DNA of 64,000 nt from Acridotheres tristis (GCA_037013685.1 CM072899.1:9156479-9220478); one strand, 5' to 3'. Positions 36,026 through 49,697 are shown, counted from the stretch's first letter. A program made the numbers and translations. The notes: a model not told the origin generated them from the letters alone.

Positions 36026-39000
36026 TCACAGGGGCTTGGCAGGAGGAAAGGAGCGCACACAACCCTGGGATAGCCAGGGGTTGCTGGGAGTTCCCCGGGG
36101 TGGTGGTACAGGCACCCAATTCAGGGGACAGCCATTGATCTGGGACTGCCCAGCCGGGCGACTGAGTCCTGGCAGCTCCTGTCTCCCAGCAAAGGAGGCC
36201 TGAGGCTGTGGTGGTGCTGGGGGGTCAGAGCTGGGAGAAGAGCAGTGGCTCCATTGCTCCAGAGGAGGCAGCTTCCCTGTTGCTGCTCTGGGCTGGGTCA
36301 CCCGGGTGGTTCTGCTCCGCAGGGCCACAGACAACTTGGAAGCATTGGGCACGGTGATGGTGGGAGGTCGAGGCCGTGGTCTCTGGGGCACCTGGGTGGT
36401 TCTTCCCCCTGGGGCCACAGACAAGTTGAAAGCACTGGGCACAGTGGTGGGAGATCGACGCCGTGTGCTCTGGGGTACCTGGGCGGTTCTGCCCCCTGGT
36501 TCTGCTCCCTGGGGGAGCTTGGGGGCACAAGGCACAGTGGTGGGGAATTGATGCTGTGCTTGCTTGGGTACTTGGGTGGCTCTGGCCCCTGGGGACACAG
36601 GGTGGTGGAGGGCCTTGGCCTGGGCTTGCTCCTCTGCTGGTTGGAGCTTCTTCAGGGAACAGCCTTTGACCATCAGCTTCACACGTGCTGACAGAGGCTT
36701 GGGCACAGGTGCCTGTGGGGAGACAGCAGGGAGTGAGGGCTCAGGGTGCCTGTGGGGTGTCTGCCCCCCATCCCCCAGCCTACCTCCTTGTAGATGAGCT
36801 CAAACGCTCCTATGGAACAGGTGGGGTTTTCCTTGCGGTCGAGCACTAGGCGCAGCGTGTCCCGCTGGACATTGGCACAGAGCCGTCGGGTCACTGCTGA
36901 GGAGGGGCTCATGGTGGGGCAAGAGTTGATCTCCAGCAGCCAGGGCTGGAAGTCCTCCCCAACAAGAAAGTCGGCCCCATAGAGCTCAAAGCTGCCCTTG
37001 CGGAAGCCCACCCGATCCCGGGCACTGCGCAGAGTGTTCAGGATCGCCGCCTTCATGCCGGGTACCAGCACCTGGTGCCAAGCATCTGCCTGCCCCATCT
37101 GTGCCAGGTATTCCTGGAATTGCTTGTTGGACCAGATCTTGTCAGTGGGTACACGGGGGTCCTGGTCTGGTGACGTCTTGTACCACTTCTGGACGGAGAC
37201 ATTGCAGAGGTGCCTGGCACTGGGGCAGGGAGAGTGAGGCTAGGTCAGGGGCTGCCAGGGTGCTGGGGTGTGGGGAGCCAGGGTGGGGGGCACTCACCGC
37301 TCCAGGTGACACAGGGAGAAGGGCCAGGAGCAGAAGCGCAGGTAGCATTCTCGGTAGAACCAGACAGTCAGTGGCTTCCAGTCAGTCACAACAAACCATT
37401 GCCGAATGTCGAATTTGGTGCCGAAAATGGTCAGCAGCCGCTCCACATACTTCTGCACCACCCATCTGCCCACCTGCACCGAGGGTGCTGTGCAGGTCCA
37501 TGCCAGCTGCAGCACCTCCTCCAGCCGTGTTGTGCAGATGATGCCTGGGGAACACAGCGATAGTGGGACCCTTCCTAAAAGGGGAGCTTCTATGTGCTCC
37601 CCACTTCTCCCAGCCTTACCTCTGCCTTGGGATTCAGCACCAGGCTTGACGATCCAGACGTTGAGTTTGCCCTCCATGTCAATCTGGGGCAGCTGCTCTG
37701 CCAGGCGCTGCAGCAGGTTCTGGCACTGCTTCCGCTGCTGCCTGGTCAGCACCAGCTCTGCACCCTCACTGTGGGGGGAAGGGGGCCTCAGCATCAGCCC
37801 TGCCATCATGCCCCCTGTCCCCCCATCCCATTCAGCACTCACTGTGCCACACGGTAGTATTCCTGCAGGAAGTGGTCCCAGTCAGTGCATGTCCTGCAGG
37901 GGGACGGGGTGCTCCTGTCGATGTCCTGGTGCTGCAGAACACTCAGGTGCTGCTTACAGATCTCCAGGGCTTCTTCCACCAGCTCAGGATACGGGGCGCA
38001 GCCTGGCCATGCTGTGGAATGCTTGGGTGAGAGATGTGACTCCTATGCCAGCCTTGGGGCCAGAGCCTCCCTATGGGATGGGTGGCTTTAGGTGCATGGG
38101 GACGGGGTGGGGAACAGAGCACCAATAAGGTGAGCTAGTAGAGGGAGTGGGGGATCTCAGGCCACAGCTGTGAGCAGAGGCTGTGCCTTCAAGTTCAGCC
38201 ATCAGTTGTCCCTAACTCTATTCTCTGCCATCCCCCCAGGCCCAGCTCCATGTACTCACCTGCCCCCTTGGCAGAGTTTGGAACCTGCTCAGGCCTCACT
38301 GGCATGTCCCCAGCCTCCTCCAGGGCCAGTTTGAGCAGGCTGCGTGCTGCTGTCAAGCAGAAATCATCTGCAAGAGGGAGACATCATCACCAGCCAGTCC
38401 TGCACAGGACGTTGGAGCAGTGGGAGCACAGGGAGGGACAGGAGGGCAACAGCCTTCAGCTCACCAATGAAAGCTTCTCGCTCATCCATGTTCCCCAGCC
38501 GGTAGCACCGGGGGAAGAAGGTGTTTGGGTCAGCTTGCTCAATCCACGGCAGGTTTTGTAGGCTGAGGCACAGCCCCTCCTGTTTAGAGGAGGTTGTTAG
38601 TCCCTACTGGACCCCATCCCCTTCCCCAAGGGCTCCAGCCTCCCACCTTGGTGGTGAATGCATCCACCCTGGAATAGTGGTTCACCACGTTGTCCTGCTG
38701 CAGCAGCTGACGATCAGTGGCTTCAAGGAAGTTGGTCCAGATGAAGTTTGGCAACCGGTCCCGCACCAGGTAGGACTGGCAGAGTGAGGAAGCCAGAGTG
38801 GGATACAGAGCCCCCATCCCACCCTCATCCCCTGTGCAAGGCTGAGCCCGTGCCTGGAGGTCCCAGGGGAAGGGTGCTGGGGGCAGTGGCAGAGCTCAGC
38901 CCCAGCCCTCTCTGCTAACCATGAGGTCATGGATGCCATTGGGGTCATCACACTGCTCTTCATCCTCTTCCTCCTCTTCAGCAGGCAGCCATGGGTAGTG

Positions 39001-39456
39001 CGGGGGTTCTGTGGTCCCCAGAAAAGGCTGTGCCGCACTACGAGGGTTCAGCGGTGCCCCCCCCTGCCCAGCACCACCATTACTTGGCCGTGTCTTCGGC
39101 CGCTGCTTGTTTTGGTCACCACAATGCTGCTCCAGCCGTCTGCCCGTGCCAGGGAGCTTCCTCTCCACCCAGCCCCGGGCTCGCAGCAGGCGGCGGATAA
39201 CGGGGTAGTCGCCCTGTACCATGAAGATCTTCTTCTCCTGCGCAGAGACCAGTGGGCTCAGCCTGCTCAAGTCCTGGTTCCTCTGGCTCAGCTCTCCTGA
39301 GCCAGAAATGCAAGCAGGTGGCATTTGAGGGATGTGAAATCAGGTCCCTCACCTTAATGGCCATCTCCACATGCAGCTTGGCCTTTTTGAGCTGCTCAAG
39401 CTTAAGCGAGTGCTGGCAGCCAACCTGGTGGCTGGTGGTGGTGGCTGCCGAGTGCC
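36026..39456 (-). CDS. TTLL3: TTLL3, tubulin monoglycylase; 5' end unresolved
   Basis: Ten exons: 39456-39353, 39237-38920, 38775-38647, 38579-38465, 38367-38260, 38011-37843, 37768-37620, 37544-37298, 37219-36784 and 36712-36026; phases agree, about 820 residues. N-terminal [29 protein letters not shown] matches human TTLL3. An acidic EEEEEDEEQ stretch follows, then the TTL domain with [13 protein letters not shown] (ATP grasp), [46 protein letters not shown] and the basic C-part. TTLL3 ligates the first glycine onto tubulin side chains in axonemes. The 5' exon shown begins in phase 1; alternatively the frame stays open upstream to an ATG at 39811, so the start is not settled. The last exon holds a coding tandem repeat. 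Neighbours ARPC4 and RPUSD3 match human order. Confidence 0.93.
36293..36590 (-). repeat. TTLL3: Coding minisatellite in TTLL3 C-terminal tail
   Basis: About three and a half in-frame repeats of 29-32 residues, each with an R(T/A)xQVP(Q/K) start and a PTTVP.A..L centre (for example [21 protein letters not shown]). On the plus strand it shows as repeated CACCTGGGTGGTTCTGC-like units. Confidence 0.85.
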
Positions 39457-40452
39457 CTGTGAGGACAGCCCTGTCTGAGCCCACTGTCCCCAGTCTCACA
39501 GGACAGACATGGAGAGGTAGAAAGCACTGACCTGCCTGCCTCTGCCTGACCAAGCTTCGAGCCCTTGAAAAGGCAGTTTCCGACCTGCTGAGCCTCATGC
39601 CAGTGTCCCAGCTGCACCACACAGTCCCAGGATGTCCCACTGTGCCCTTGTCCCAAATCTGCTGGGCCATGAGGTAGCTGGAGTGTACCCTCCTCAAGTG
39701 TCCCTGTCTGGGGGGCTGTGTGCCTGCAGTGCTGCTCTCTATGTTCCATTGTCCCATGGTTGCCTGAGGATGAGGGGACCTGTGGGTGGCTCTTCCTCCT
39801 CTGTGCCACATAGGTTGTCCTGTTCCCTGTCCTGCTGGGGACTGAAGCCAGAGTCAAGCGCAGCACATGGCCTCTAAACCCTGTTACCACTGATGTTAGA
39901 ATGTAGCATGTGGCTCCCCCAACCCCAGCATGGCTGTGATGTCACAGCCCCAGCTCCAGCCACCACAATAGCTCCACTACACCGAAGGGGGGACACAAAC
40001 AGCCCCCTATGTCCACAGCCAGCCATCCCCCACTCAAACCTTCCACCCTGCCCGAAATCCTTTTGTGCCTCACACCCCAAGCCCCTTGCTGCCCCCAGGC
40101 CGACTGTGCCCACTCTGCCCCTCCAGTTCCATGTCCTGCTTCCATTCCATGATCTGCCTCCCAGGGCCACAGTGCCCTCCTCCCCCACGCCCAATCCCCC
40201 GGTGTGGCTCAGAGCGGCGGGAGAGAGGAGACAGAGGCGCCAGATACAGCAAACAAGACCGTTTAAAAAACAAGACGAGACAGAGGCAGCGGCTGGGGCC
40301 GCGCTGCCGCAAGCGGAGGCTGCTCCCGCCAAGCCCAGAGAGGGGCGGGCAGGGCCCGGCCCCGCCCAGCGGTCCTCGAGAAACGGGAGCAGGCACAGGC
40401 ACAATGCCCGGTGGGCACAAGCACAGGGAGCCACGGGGTCCTGCACCACGGC
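39457..40452 (-). other. TTLL3 5' region and ARPC4 3' UTR
   Basis: Holds the unresolved 5' end of TTLL3 (a minus-strand frame open from an ATG at 39811) and the 3' UTR of ARPC4. No canonical ARPC4 poly(A) hexamer is obvious. Confidence 0.5.
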
Positions 40453-42112
40453 CTAAAACTGGAGAGAAACAGACGGCTGTTAGTCCCTGCTTACAATGCT
40501 TCGAGAACCCTCACCACCCTCCTGGCACCTGGGAGGAGGCCGAGGGTGGCCACTGTTCACAGAGATTCATGCTCAACTTCTCCCACTGCCTCCTCAGGCA
40601 CTGTACATCCATCTCAGCACCCACCAAAAGGGTCTCATCCCCCCAAGACTATTGCTGCCACTGAACAAACTCTGGGGGTCTCAAAAGCTGGCACCTCATG
40701 AGCAAAGGGGATACAAGTGCCTTTGGCATCCTTTCCTCCCTGTCCCCAGGAGGTTCCTTGGGCAGGATGTCACACTGTCCTCACTAATGGGATGGAGGGC
40801 TCCGGGCACAAGGGCCACACTGGCTTTGACCCCACACCCACTCCCAAAATCAGAGACCCCTCCTCCCATTTCAGAGTCTCACATTCTTAAGGAACTCCTC
40901 TGCCACGATGCGGGCCCTTGCATTGACAGAGAGTTTCATCTCACTGATTTCCTTATCAATCTCCTCCATGAAGTGGATGACAAAGTCCACCAGCTTATGC
41001 TTGTACATCTGCTCCGTGTGGAAGTTCGTAATCAAGAAGCTGATGTCATAACCCTGTACAAGAGAGAAGCACCCTAGGGTTTAGCATCCAAATCACTGGC
41101 CATTCAAACTCACATCCCAGTTCTGCACTGGACACCCTCTCAGTGCCAGAAGCGGAGCCAGGAGTTGCTTTGTCCCCTCCCTGTCACCTCACCTCCACAG
41201 GCTTCCTGCGCAGGATAAAGAAGTTCTCAGCCCTCATCATCATAAAGCGCATGAATTTGTGGCACAAGATCTTCTCGATCTCATCAGCCTGGAAACAGAA
41301 AAGGGAAGTGAGGCTTCCCCAAAGACTGAGCCGCCAACCCCCTGCCCAAACCCCTCCTCACCTGCTTCACTGCGATGCTGACGCGCACAGAATTAATGGA
41401 GCCCTCGATGAGAACCTTCTCCTTCTCGTTCCTGCTGATGATCACCGGCTGCAACAACAGCTCTTTGCTGCTTCTGCAAACAGAGGGAGGGCAAGAGTGA
41501 CTCAGAAGGAAGCATTTACTGGTGGGAAACAGGGAAGGGCAGCCGCAAGGATCACGCGGATGTAGGGGCTTGGCTAAAGGATATTCCCGCGTCCCGAACG
41601 TTCCTCCTCAGGGCAGATACTCCCTCGGTCCCAAGCTTGATGCTCTTCCTCCTCCCCGCAGCTCCCCAGCTCCCTGTCGGCCCTGTGCCTAAGGACTGGG
41701 GGGTGCCGAACGCACGGCAGGAACGGGCCAGTGGCCCCCAAGGCGGGTAACCAGGGCTCCTCAGGGCTCCCCCGGTGTCCCCTCCCGCCCCCGTACCTGA
41801 CTTCCACCTCGGGCTTGTTGTGCCGCTCCACCACCTGCGAGGAGAAGTTCTCCAGGCACAGCGCGGCCTGCAGCGTGGCGCGCACCGCATTCAGGTACGG
41901 GCGCAGTGTGGCAGTCTGCAGGGACACGGCGGCGGCGTCAGACCCCCGACCGGAGCCCGGAGGTCGAGTCTCACCCCCTGCCCCAGCCCCCGACCAGCAG
42001 CCCGCAGCTCCCGCAGCTCCCTCAGCTCCGCTCGCTCCGCCAGCCCCGGTTCCGAGCCTCCCCAGCCGCCCCGCTGCCACCGCCCCTCCCGGGGCACCCC
42101 CCGCCCTACCAT
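40453..42112 (-). CDS. ARPC4: ARPC4, Arp2/3 complex 20 kDa subunit
   Basis: Six coding exons: 42112-42110 (ATG only), 41915-41797, 41473-41362, 41288-41193, 41053-40883 and 40458-40453 (Phe-stop); 168 residues, the same as human, nearly identical by eye ([59 protein letters not shown]). Substitutions seen include S-to-N at residue 9 and T-to-I after LLLQPV. The extreme exon split (one codon first, one sense codon last) is as in human. ARPC4 forms the core of the Arp2/3 complex with ARPC2 and nucleates branched actin. Divergent from TADA3 (670 bases between start codons). Confidence 0.98.
41474..41796 (-). other. ARPC4: ARPC4 intron between exons 2 and 3
   Basis: Flanked by GTACGG and TTGCAG; no other feature recognised. 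Confidence 0.75.
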
Positions 42113-42330
42113 GGTGGCAGCGGCGCTCCGGTCCTGGCAGGCGGAAGTGGCTGATCACCTCTTCCGGGATGCGCGGCACCTCCCACTGCGGCGGGAGGGA
42201 GGGGGGGGCGGCAGGAGGCTCCCGCCCTGCGGCCTGGCCCCCCCGCGGCACGGAGACGGGTGGCGGCGCCGAGACTTCGCGCGGCTCCCCCCCACGCCCT
42301 GCCGCGCTTGGTACGGGCCTGTCAGCGCTT

Positions 42331-42340
42331 CCATATTAGG
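42331..42340. promoter_or_regulatory. CArG box CCATATTAGG (SRF site)
   Basis: Perfect CC(A/T)6GG, identical in its ten bases to the SRF core of the c-fos serum response element. It lies 219 bases upstream of the ARPC4 start codon and 443 upstream of that of TADA3. It is the only A/T-rich patch in a very GC-rich promoter. Confidence 0.75.
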
Positions 42341-42504
42341 AAAGAGAGATGGAGGGCGGACTGAACCAATGAGCGGCGGCGCGAGGTGCGGCGCGGCCAA
42401 TGGGGAGCGCGGGGCGGGGCGCCCGCGGGGCCGGAAGGGGCGCCCGGCCCAGACCCGGCCCCGCGGCCTCCGCTGCGCCCCGGGGCCGCCCCCGCTTCGT
42501 CCCC

Positions 42505-42670
42505 GCAGCCCCCCGGTGATCTCCGTCCGATTCCCCTCCCGACTGGGTTCCTCGGCACCTCGGCGATCCCCCCGCCTGGTTCCCTCAGCGCCCCGGTGAC
42601 TCTCCCCACGTTCCTCTCGGCGCCCCGGTGATCCCTCATCCCGGGTTCCACAGAGCCCCGATGCCCCCCG
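42505..42670. repeat. Degenerate C-rich repeat upstream of TADA3
   Basis: Recurrent CTCGGCGCCCCGGTGATCCC / GGGTTCC elements, about four irregular copies with a period near 40 bases. Confidence 0.6.
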
Positions 42671-42782
42671 ACCCTCCGTAGCTCCCCACTTCACTCCTAT
42701 CCCTCCCGGCTTCCCCTGTCCCCGGCTCCTTCGTGCGCCCGTCGGTCCTCCAGAGTCCACTCGGTGCACGGTCCCCACCGCC

Positions 42783-44980
42783 ATGAGCGAGCTGAAGGAC
42801 TGCCCGCTGCAGTTCCATGACTTCAAGTCGGTGGACCACGTGAAAGTGTGTCCCCGGTACACGGCCGTGCTGGCCCGCTCGGAGGACGATGGCATCGGCA
42901 TCGAGGAGCTGGACACGCTGCAGCTGGAGCTGGAGACCCTGCTGTCCTCTGCCAGCCGCCGCCTTCGCGTCCTAGAGGCCGAGACACAGGTGCTGGGGCC
43001 ACGTTGGGTCAGGGACAGACTGTCTGGCTCTTTTCCACCAAGGGTCTGCCTCTGGTCTGCCCCTGCCCAGCACTGGGCACAGGATGAGACATCACTCTCT
43101 TCCAGATCCTGACAGACTGGCAGGATAAGAAGGGCGACCGGCGTTTCTTGAAGCTGAGCAAGGACCACGATGTGGGCACATCTGTAAAACATGGAAAGCC
43201 CAAGAAGCAGAAGCTGGAGGGAAAAGGGGGCCATGGGACTGGGCCTGGGCCTGGCCGGCCCAAGTCCAAGAACCTGCAGCCCAAGATCCAGGAATATGAG
43301 TTCCAGGATGATCCCATTGATGTGCCCCGCCTCCCCAAAAATGATGCTCCAAACAGGTGTGTGGGTATTGGGAGGCATTGGGATCATCTTTCTCTTTCCT
43401 TGGAGCACATGGCACAGGAGCTGCCTCTGGCCGGAGAGAAGAGGTGCCACAGGGAGAAGGGGGACATGTGTCACCTTCCACGTGCTGCCCTGCAGCTCCC
43501 TCTCACAGTTCATCCATCCTTGCAGGTTCTGGGCATCGGTGGAGCCATACTGTGCTGATCTCACCAACGAGGAGGTCAGAGTCCTGGAGGAGCTGCTCAA
43601 ACCACCAGAGGATGAGGCTGAGCATTACAAGGTGAAAAGCTCCTAAGCCCCTTCCTCTGCCCTCTCTCCCCGTCCCCTCTGGCACCTCACAGTGACTGTT
43701 CCTGCCTGGGATGCTGCTGTGGCACTGGCGAGGTGGGAGGCAAGGCAGAGGCTTCAGGAGCTGTGCTGAGCTTTGCTCTTGCAGATTCCACCGCTGGGGA
43801 AGCATTACTCCCAGCGTTGGGCACAAGAGGACCTGCTGGAGGAGCAGAAGGATGGAGCCCGGGCAGCAGCTGCTGCCGACAAGAAGAAAGGTGTCCTGGG
43901 GCCGCTGACTGAGCTGGACACTAAAGGTGCCCCAATCCCACCCCTGCCTTTGCCCAGATGGGCTGGGAGTGCTTGTGCCCAGTGGAGCCAAGCCCAAGAC
44001 AGGTTGCCCTGCCCTGCTGCTCATCTCTGTGTCTTTGGGGTTGCTTTTTACCTCTCCTGCTTCCTCCCAGATGTTGATGCCCTCCTGAAGAAGTCAGAAG
44101 CCCAGCATGAGCAGCCAGAGGATGGGTGTCCCTTTGGTCCCCTGACACAGCGTCTCCTGCAGGCCCTTGTGGAGGTGAGGGGCTCCAATGGCGCCATGCC
44201 ATGGTGGCCTGACACTGTGGGGCATTGCTGCCAAGACCCAGTTAACCACTGTAACCCTTCCCTCGTGCTCCCTTTGCTAGGAGAACATCATCTCCCCTGT
44301 TGAGGACTCCCCCATCCCTGAGATCACTGGTAAGGACTCAGGAGCTGACGGTGCTGGCACATCTCCCCGCAGTCAGAACAAGCCCTTCAGGTGAGCAGCT
44401 GAGGCGGGCCTGGAGCTCAGCACTGCCCGTGGGTGCATCAAGCACGCTGCTGGCTACCTGCCACTGTGAGTCACAGGGAGCAAAGGGTGTGTGGTGGGCA
44501 GCAGCCACTCTCTATCCTGGCAGTGTCCCCCACACCAAGTCACTGGAGGGGCGGATCAAGGAGGAGCTGGTGGCCCAGGGCCTGCTGGAGTCAGAGGACC
44601 GTCCAGCAGAGGACTCGGAGGACGAGGTGTTGGCTGAATTACGCAAAAGGCAGGCAGAGCTGAAGGCACTCAGCGCACATAACCGCACCAAGAAGCACGA
44701 GCTGCTGCGGTGAGAGCCAGTGGGCTGGGATGGGTAAAGGCTGGGGGCTGCCTGGCAGGGCCTGACACCCCCCCCTGTGCCCCCCAGGCTGGCCAAGGAG
44801 GAACTGCACCGGCAGGAGCTGCGGCAGCGTGTCCGCATGGCTGACAACGAGGTGATGGATGCATTCCGCAAGATCATGGCTGCTCGGCAGAAGAAGCGCA
44901 CACCCACCAAAAAGGAGAAGGACCAGGCCTGGAAGACCCTGAAGGAGCGGGAGAGCATCCTCAAGCTGCTGGATGGGTAG
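42783..44980 (+). CDS. TADA3: TADA3 (ADA3), SAGA/ATAC adaptor
   Basis: Eight exons: 42783-42989, 43106-43356, 43526-43631, 43785-43926, 44071-44174, 44281-44390, 44524-44709 and 44788-44980; 432 residues, the same length as human. The N-terminus MSELKDCPLQFHDFKSVDHV, the FWASVEPYCADLT block, the PPLGKHYSQRWAQEDLLEEQ segment and the C-terminal Ada3 coiled region (HNRTKKHELLR, EVMDAFRKIMAARQKK, KTLKERESILKLLDG) are strongly conserved. TADA3 links TADA2 and the GCN5/PCAF acetyltransferase in SAGA and ATAC. Followed head-to-tail by CAMK1. Confidence 0.98.
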
Positions 44981-45471
44981 CAGGGACCGTGGACCTCACC
45001 TGCAGGGGGCTGCCCTGCCTGAGCCCTGCCACCACGGGACAGAACTGGCACAGCTTCCCCCGTGCCCTGAGTCTGCTCAGCCTCCCTACCCGGATGAAGG
45101 AGCCCAGCTGCTGTCCCTTCCCTGTGTGGGGCTGTCACTGACCCAAGCTGGGCACCACGGGGATTTGTGGAGGTCCTTCCCTTGAGCACCTCCACCCCGG
45201 CTGGTGGCTTCCACTCCCATGTGCCCCCTGCATGCCCCTGTTATTCGGGTGACATCAGCCAGGTCACTGCAGGGGCCAGATGTGATGGTGCGGTTCCCAC
45301 GGTCCCCTGTCCCTCTCTGTGATGCGGGGCAGGGGGAGATCTCAGCCTCCATGGCTGGACTGGGAGGAGTGGGGAAGTGGAGAGGGGAAGAGATTGGAGG
45401 GGTGGGGGGCCCGATGGGTGGATGGCCAAGCTCTCCATGTACCGGTGGTTTCTATTGCCGCGAGCATGGGC
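44981..45471 (+). other. TADA3: TADA3 3' UTR
   Basis: Non-coding sequence to the poly(A) signal; no other gene supported. Confidence 0.7.
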
Positions 45472-45477
45472 AATAAA
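45472..45477 (+). terminator. TADA3: Poly(A) signal AATAAA, TADA3
   Basis: 492 bases after the TADA3 stop, followed by GT-rich sequence. Confidence 0.8.
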
Positions 45478-45559
45478 GGCAGCCGTGCACAGGTGATAGT
45501 GTGGTGACAGTTGGGGTCGTCATGGGGGACAGCCCTGCTCGGCTGTGGGGTGGGTCCTG

Positions 45560-46383
45560 CTGGTGCTGAGCTCAGTCTGGGGCGGGGGGCGAGGAGGGGC
45601 GGGGCTGGGTTTGTCCGGGAACTCCACGCGTGTCCCCCACTCGTGTCTACCCAGGGAATGCCCTCGCATCTCCACAACAGATGCCCGAGGGGAGCGTGCG
45701 GGTGATGCCGCGCCGCGCTCGTCGCCCTCCCCGCGCCTTTCCCGCGAGTCCACGCGCGCCCGCGGTCACGCGTGTCCCCCCCTCTTCCCACCGCGGCCAA
45801 GCCACCCCCTCCCATTGGCAGCGGCCGCGCGCTTCCCGCCCCTCACCGTGACGTCAGCGCTGTCCGGCGGCGCCGCGCCGGGAGGAGTCGCCGCTGCTCT
45901 GCCGCGGGGCCCGGGGCCGGGGCCGTCGGTAAGGGCGGGCCGGGGCGGGGGCGGTGTGCCCACGCGCGGAGGTCGTGCCCACGCGTGACACTGAGTAGCG
46001 GCGGCGGAGCTGCGCATCACCCGCGCCGCGCAGCTCTGCTCCCACGCGTGTCGCGCCCGGAGCGGCTGTGCCAGCTGGCGGGCGTGGGGAATGGCGGTGG
46101 GGACCCCCCTCCATGCACCTACGCGTGTGTCTGGAGCCCTCCTGCTGCCTGCCCGCCCCGCACCCGCCCCATGGGCGGGCATCGGGGGGGTCCCAGCATG
46201 GTTCCTCACTGGGGCAATCTACGCCAAAACTCCTGCGTCGACACAGCTTGTTCCCATCACCCCACGGTGACAACCACCTCCCCACAGCATCCTGTCTCCC
46301 CCGTGTCCCTGTGCCATCCCAGCACGCTGACAGCGTGTCCCCACTCGTGTCACAGGTGAGAGTGGGTGGCCCCACAGGGCACC
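45560..46383 (+). promoter_or_regulatory. CAMK1: CAMK1 promoter, CpG island, exon 1 and intron 1
   Basis: CpG-rich DNA with a consensus CRE at 45849-45856. A probable non-coding exon 1 ends at a strong donor (GTAAGG from 45929). An acceptor just before the coding exon (CCCCACAG or GTCACAG) completes the 5' intron. Five ACGCGT hexamers lie within 501 bases. Confidence 0.65.
45849..45856. promoter_or_regulatory. CAMK1: Consensus CRE TGACGTCA
   Basis: Full palindromic cAMP-response element about 80 bases upstream of the inferred exon 1 donor, in a CpG-rich promoter. Confidence 0.75.
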
Positions 46384-49109
<2,726 letters not shown>

Positions 49110-49442
49110 GCATGGCCCCACATAGCTGCCTCCAAGTGGGCCCAGGGGAATCCAGCCCCCCATGGGCACCATGTGGGGTGGGGGTCTCTGCAGTGCAGGA
49201 GCAGGGGAGATAGTGTGGAGGCACCCTGCTCATCTTGTCCTGGCTATATGGAGCTGCCCCCACTGCAGCCTCACAGCAGAGTTCTGCATCAGGGCAGGAG
49301 CACACCACAGAACCCCCCAGCTTGGGGCTTTGTCCCGGGCCCCTTCCCATACCCCTTCCGTCCTTCCACGCCTGGCCTGGCACTGTCCCACACCTCCAAC
49401 CCCAGCATGTTCAAGGACAATTTTCCAAATGGATGTTTCTAT

Positions 49443-49448
49443 TTTATT
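49443..49448 (-). terminator. OGG1: Poly(A) signal AATAAA, OGG1
   Basis: TTTATT on the plus strand, about 250 bases past the OGG1 stop and only six bases from the opposing CAMK1 signal. Confidence 0.65.
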
Positions 49449-49454
49449 GCTTCT

Positions 49455-49460
49455 AATAAA
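49455..49460 (+). terminator. CAMK1: Poly(A) signal AATAAA, CAMK1
   Basis: 346 bases past the CAMK1 stop. It forms an inverted repeat with the OGG1 signal. Confidence 0.8.
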
Positions 49461-49697
49461 GGCAAGAGGCCAAAGGTGGTTGGCTCAGCTCTGCACTGAA
49501 GGAGCTGGACACAGCCTTGACCCGCCCCCCCAGCTTCATTGCCCAGGGCAGCAGCTTCCCCATGCACACAGTGGGCAGGTGACAGGCAGCTGCCCACACC
49601 CCTCCAATCAGGGCTGGCAGCAGCTGCAGTGTCCCACTGAAGTCACTGTTCCTCCTGGGGTGTCTCTAGAGGGCCCACCTCCATAGCTGTCCCAGCC

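Larger units (their letters stand above)
41930..42780. promoter_or_regulatory. Bidirectional CpG-island promoter ARPC4 / TADA3
   Basis: CpG-dense sequence between divergent genes. Close to the ARPC4 start are two opposed ETS motifs (GCGGAAGTGG at 42141-42150; CTTCCGGG at 42161-42168). Further up are a CArG box (42331-42340) and two CCAAT boxes (42366-42370, 42397-42401). No TATA box. Confidence 0.75.
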
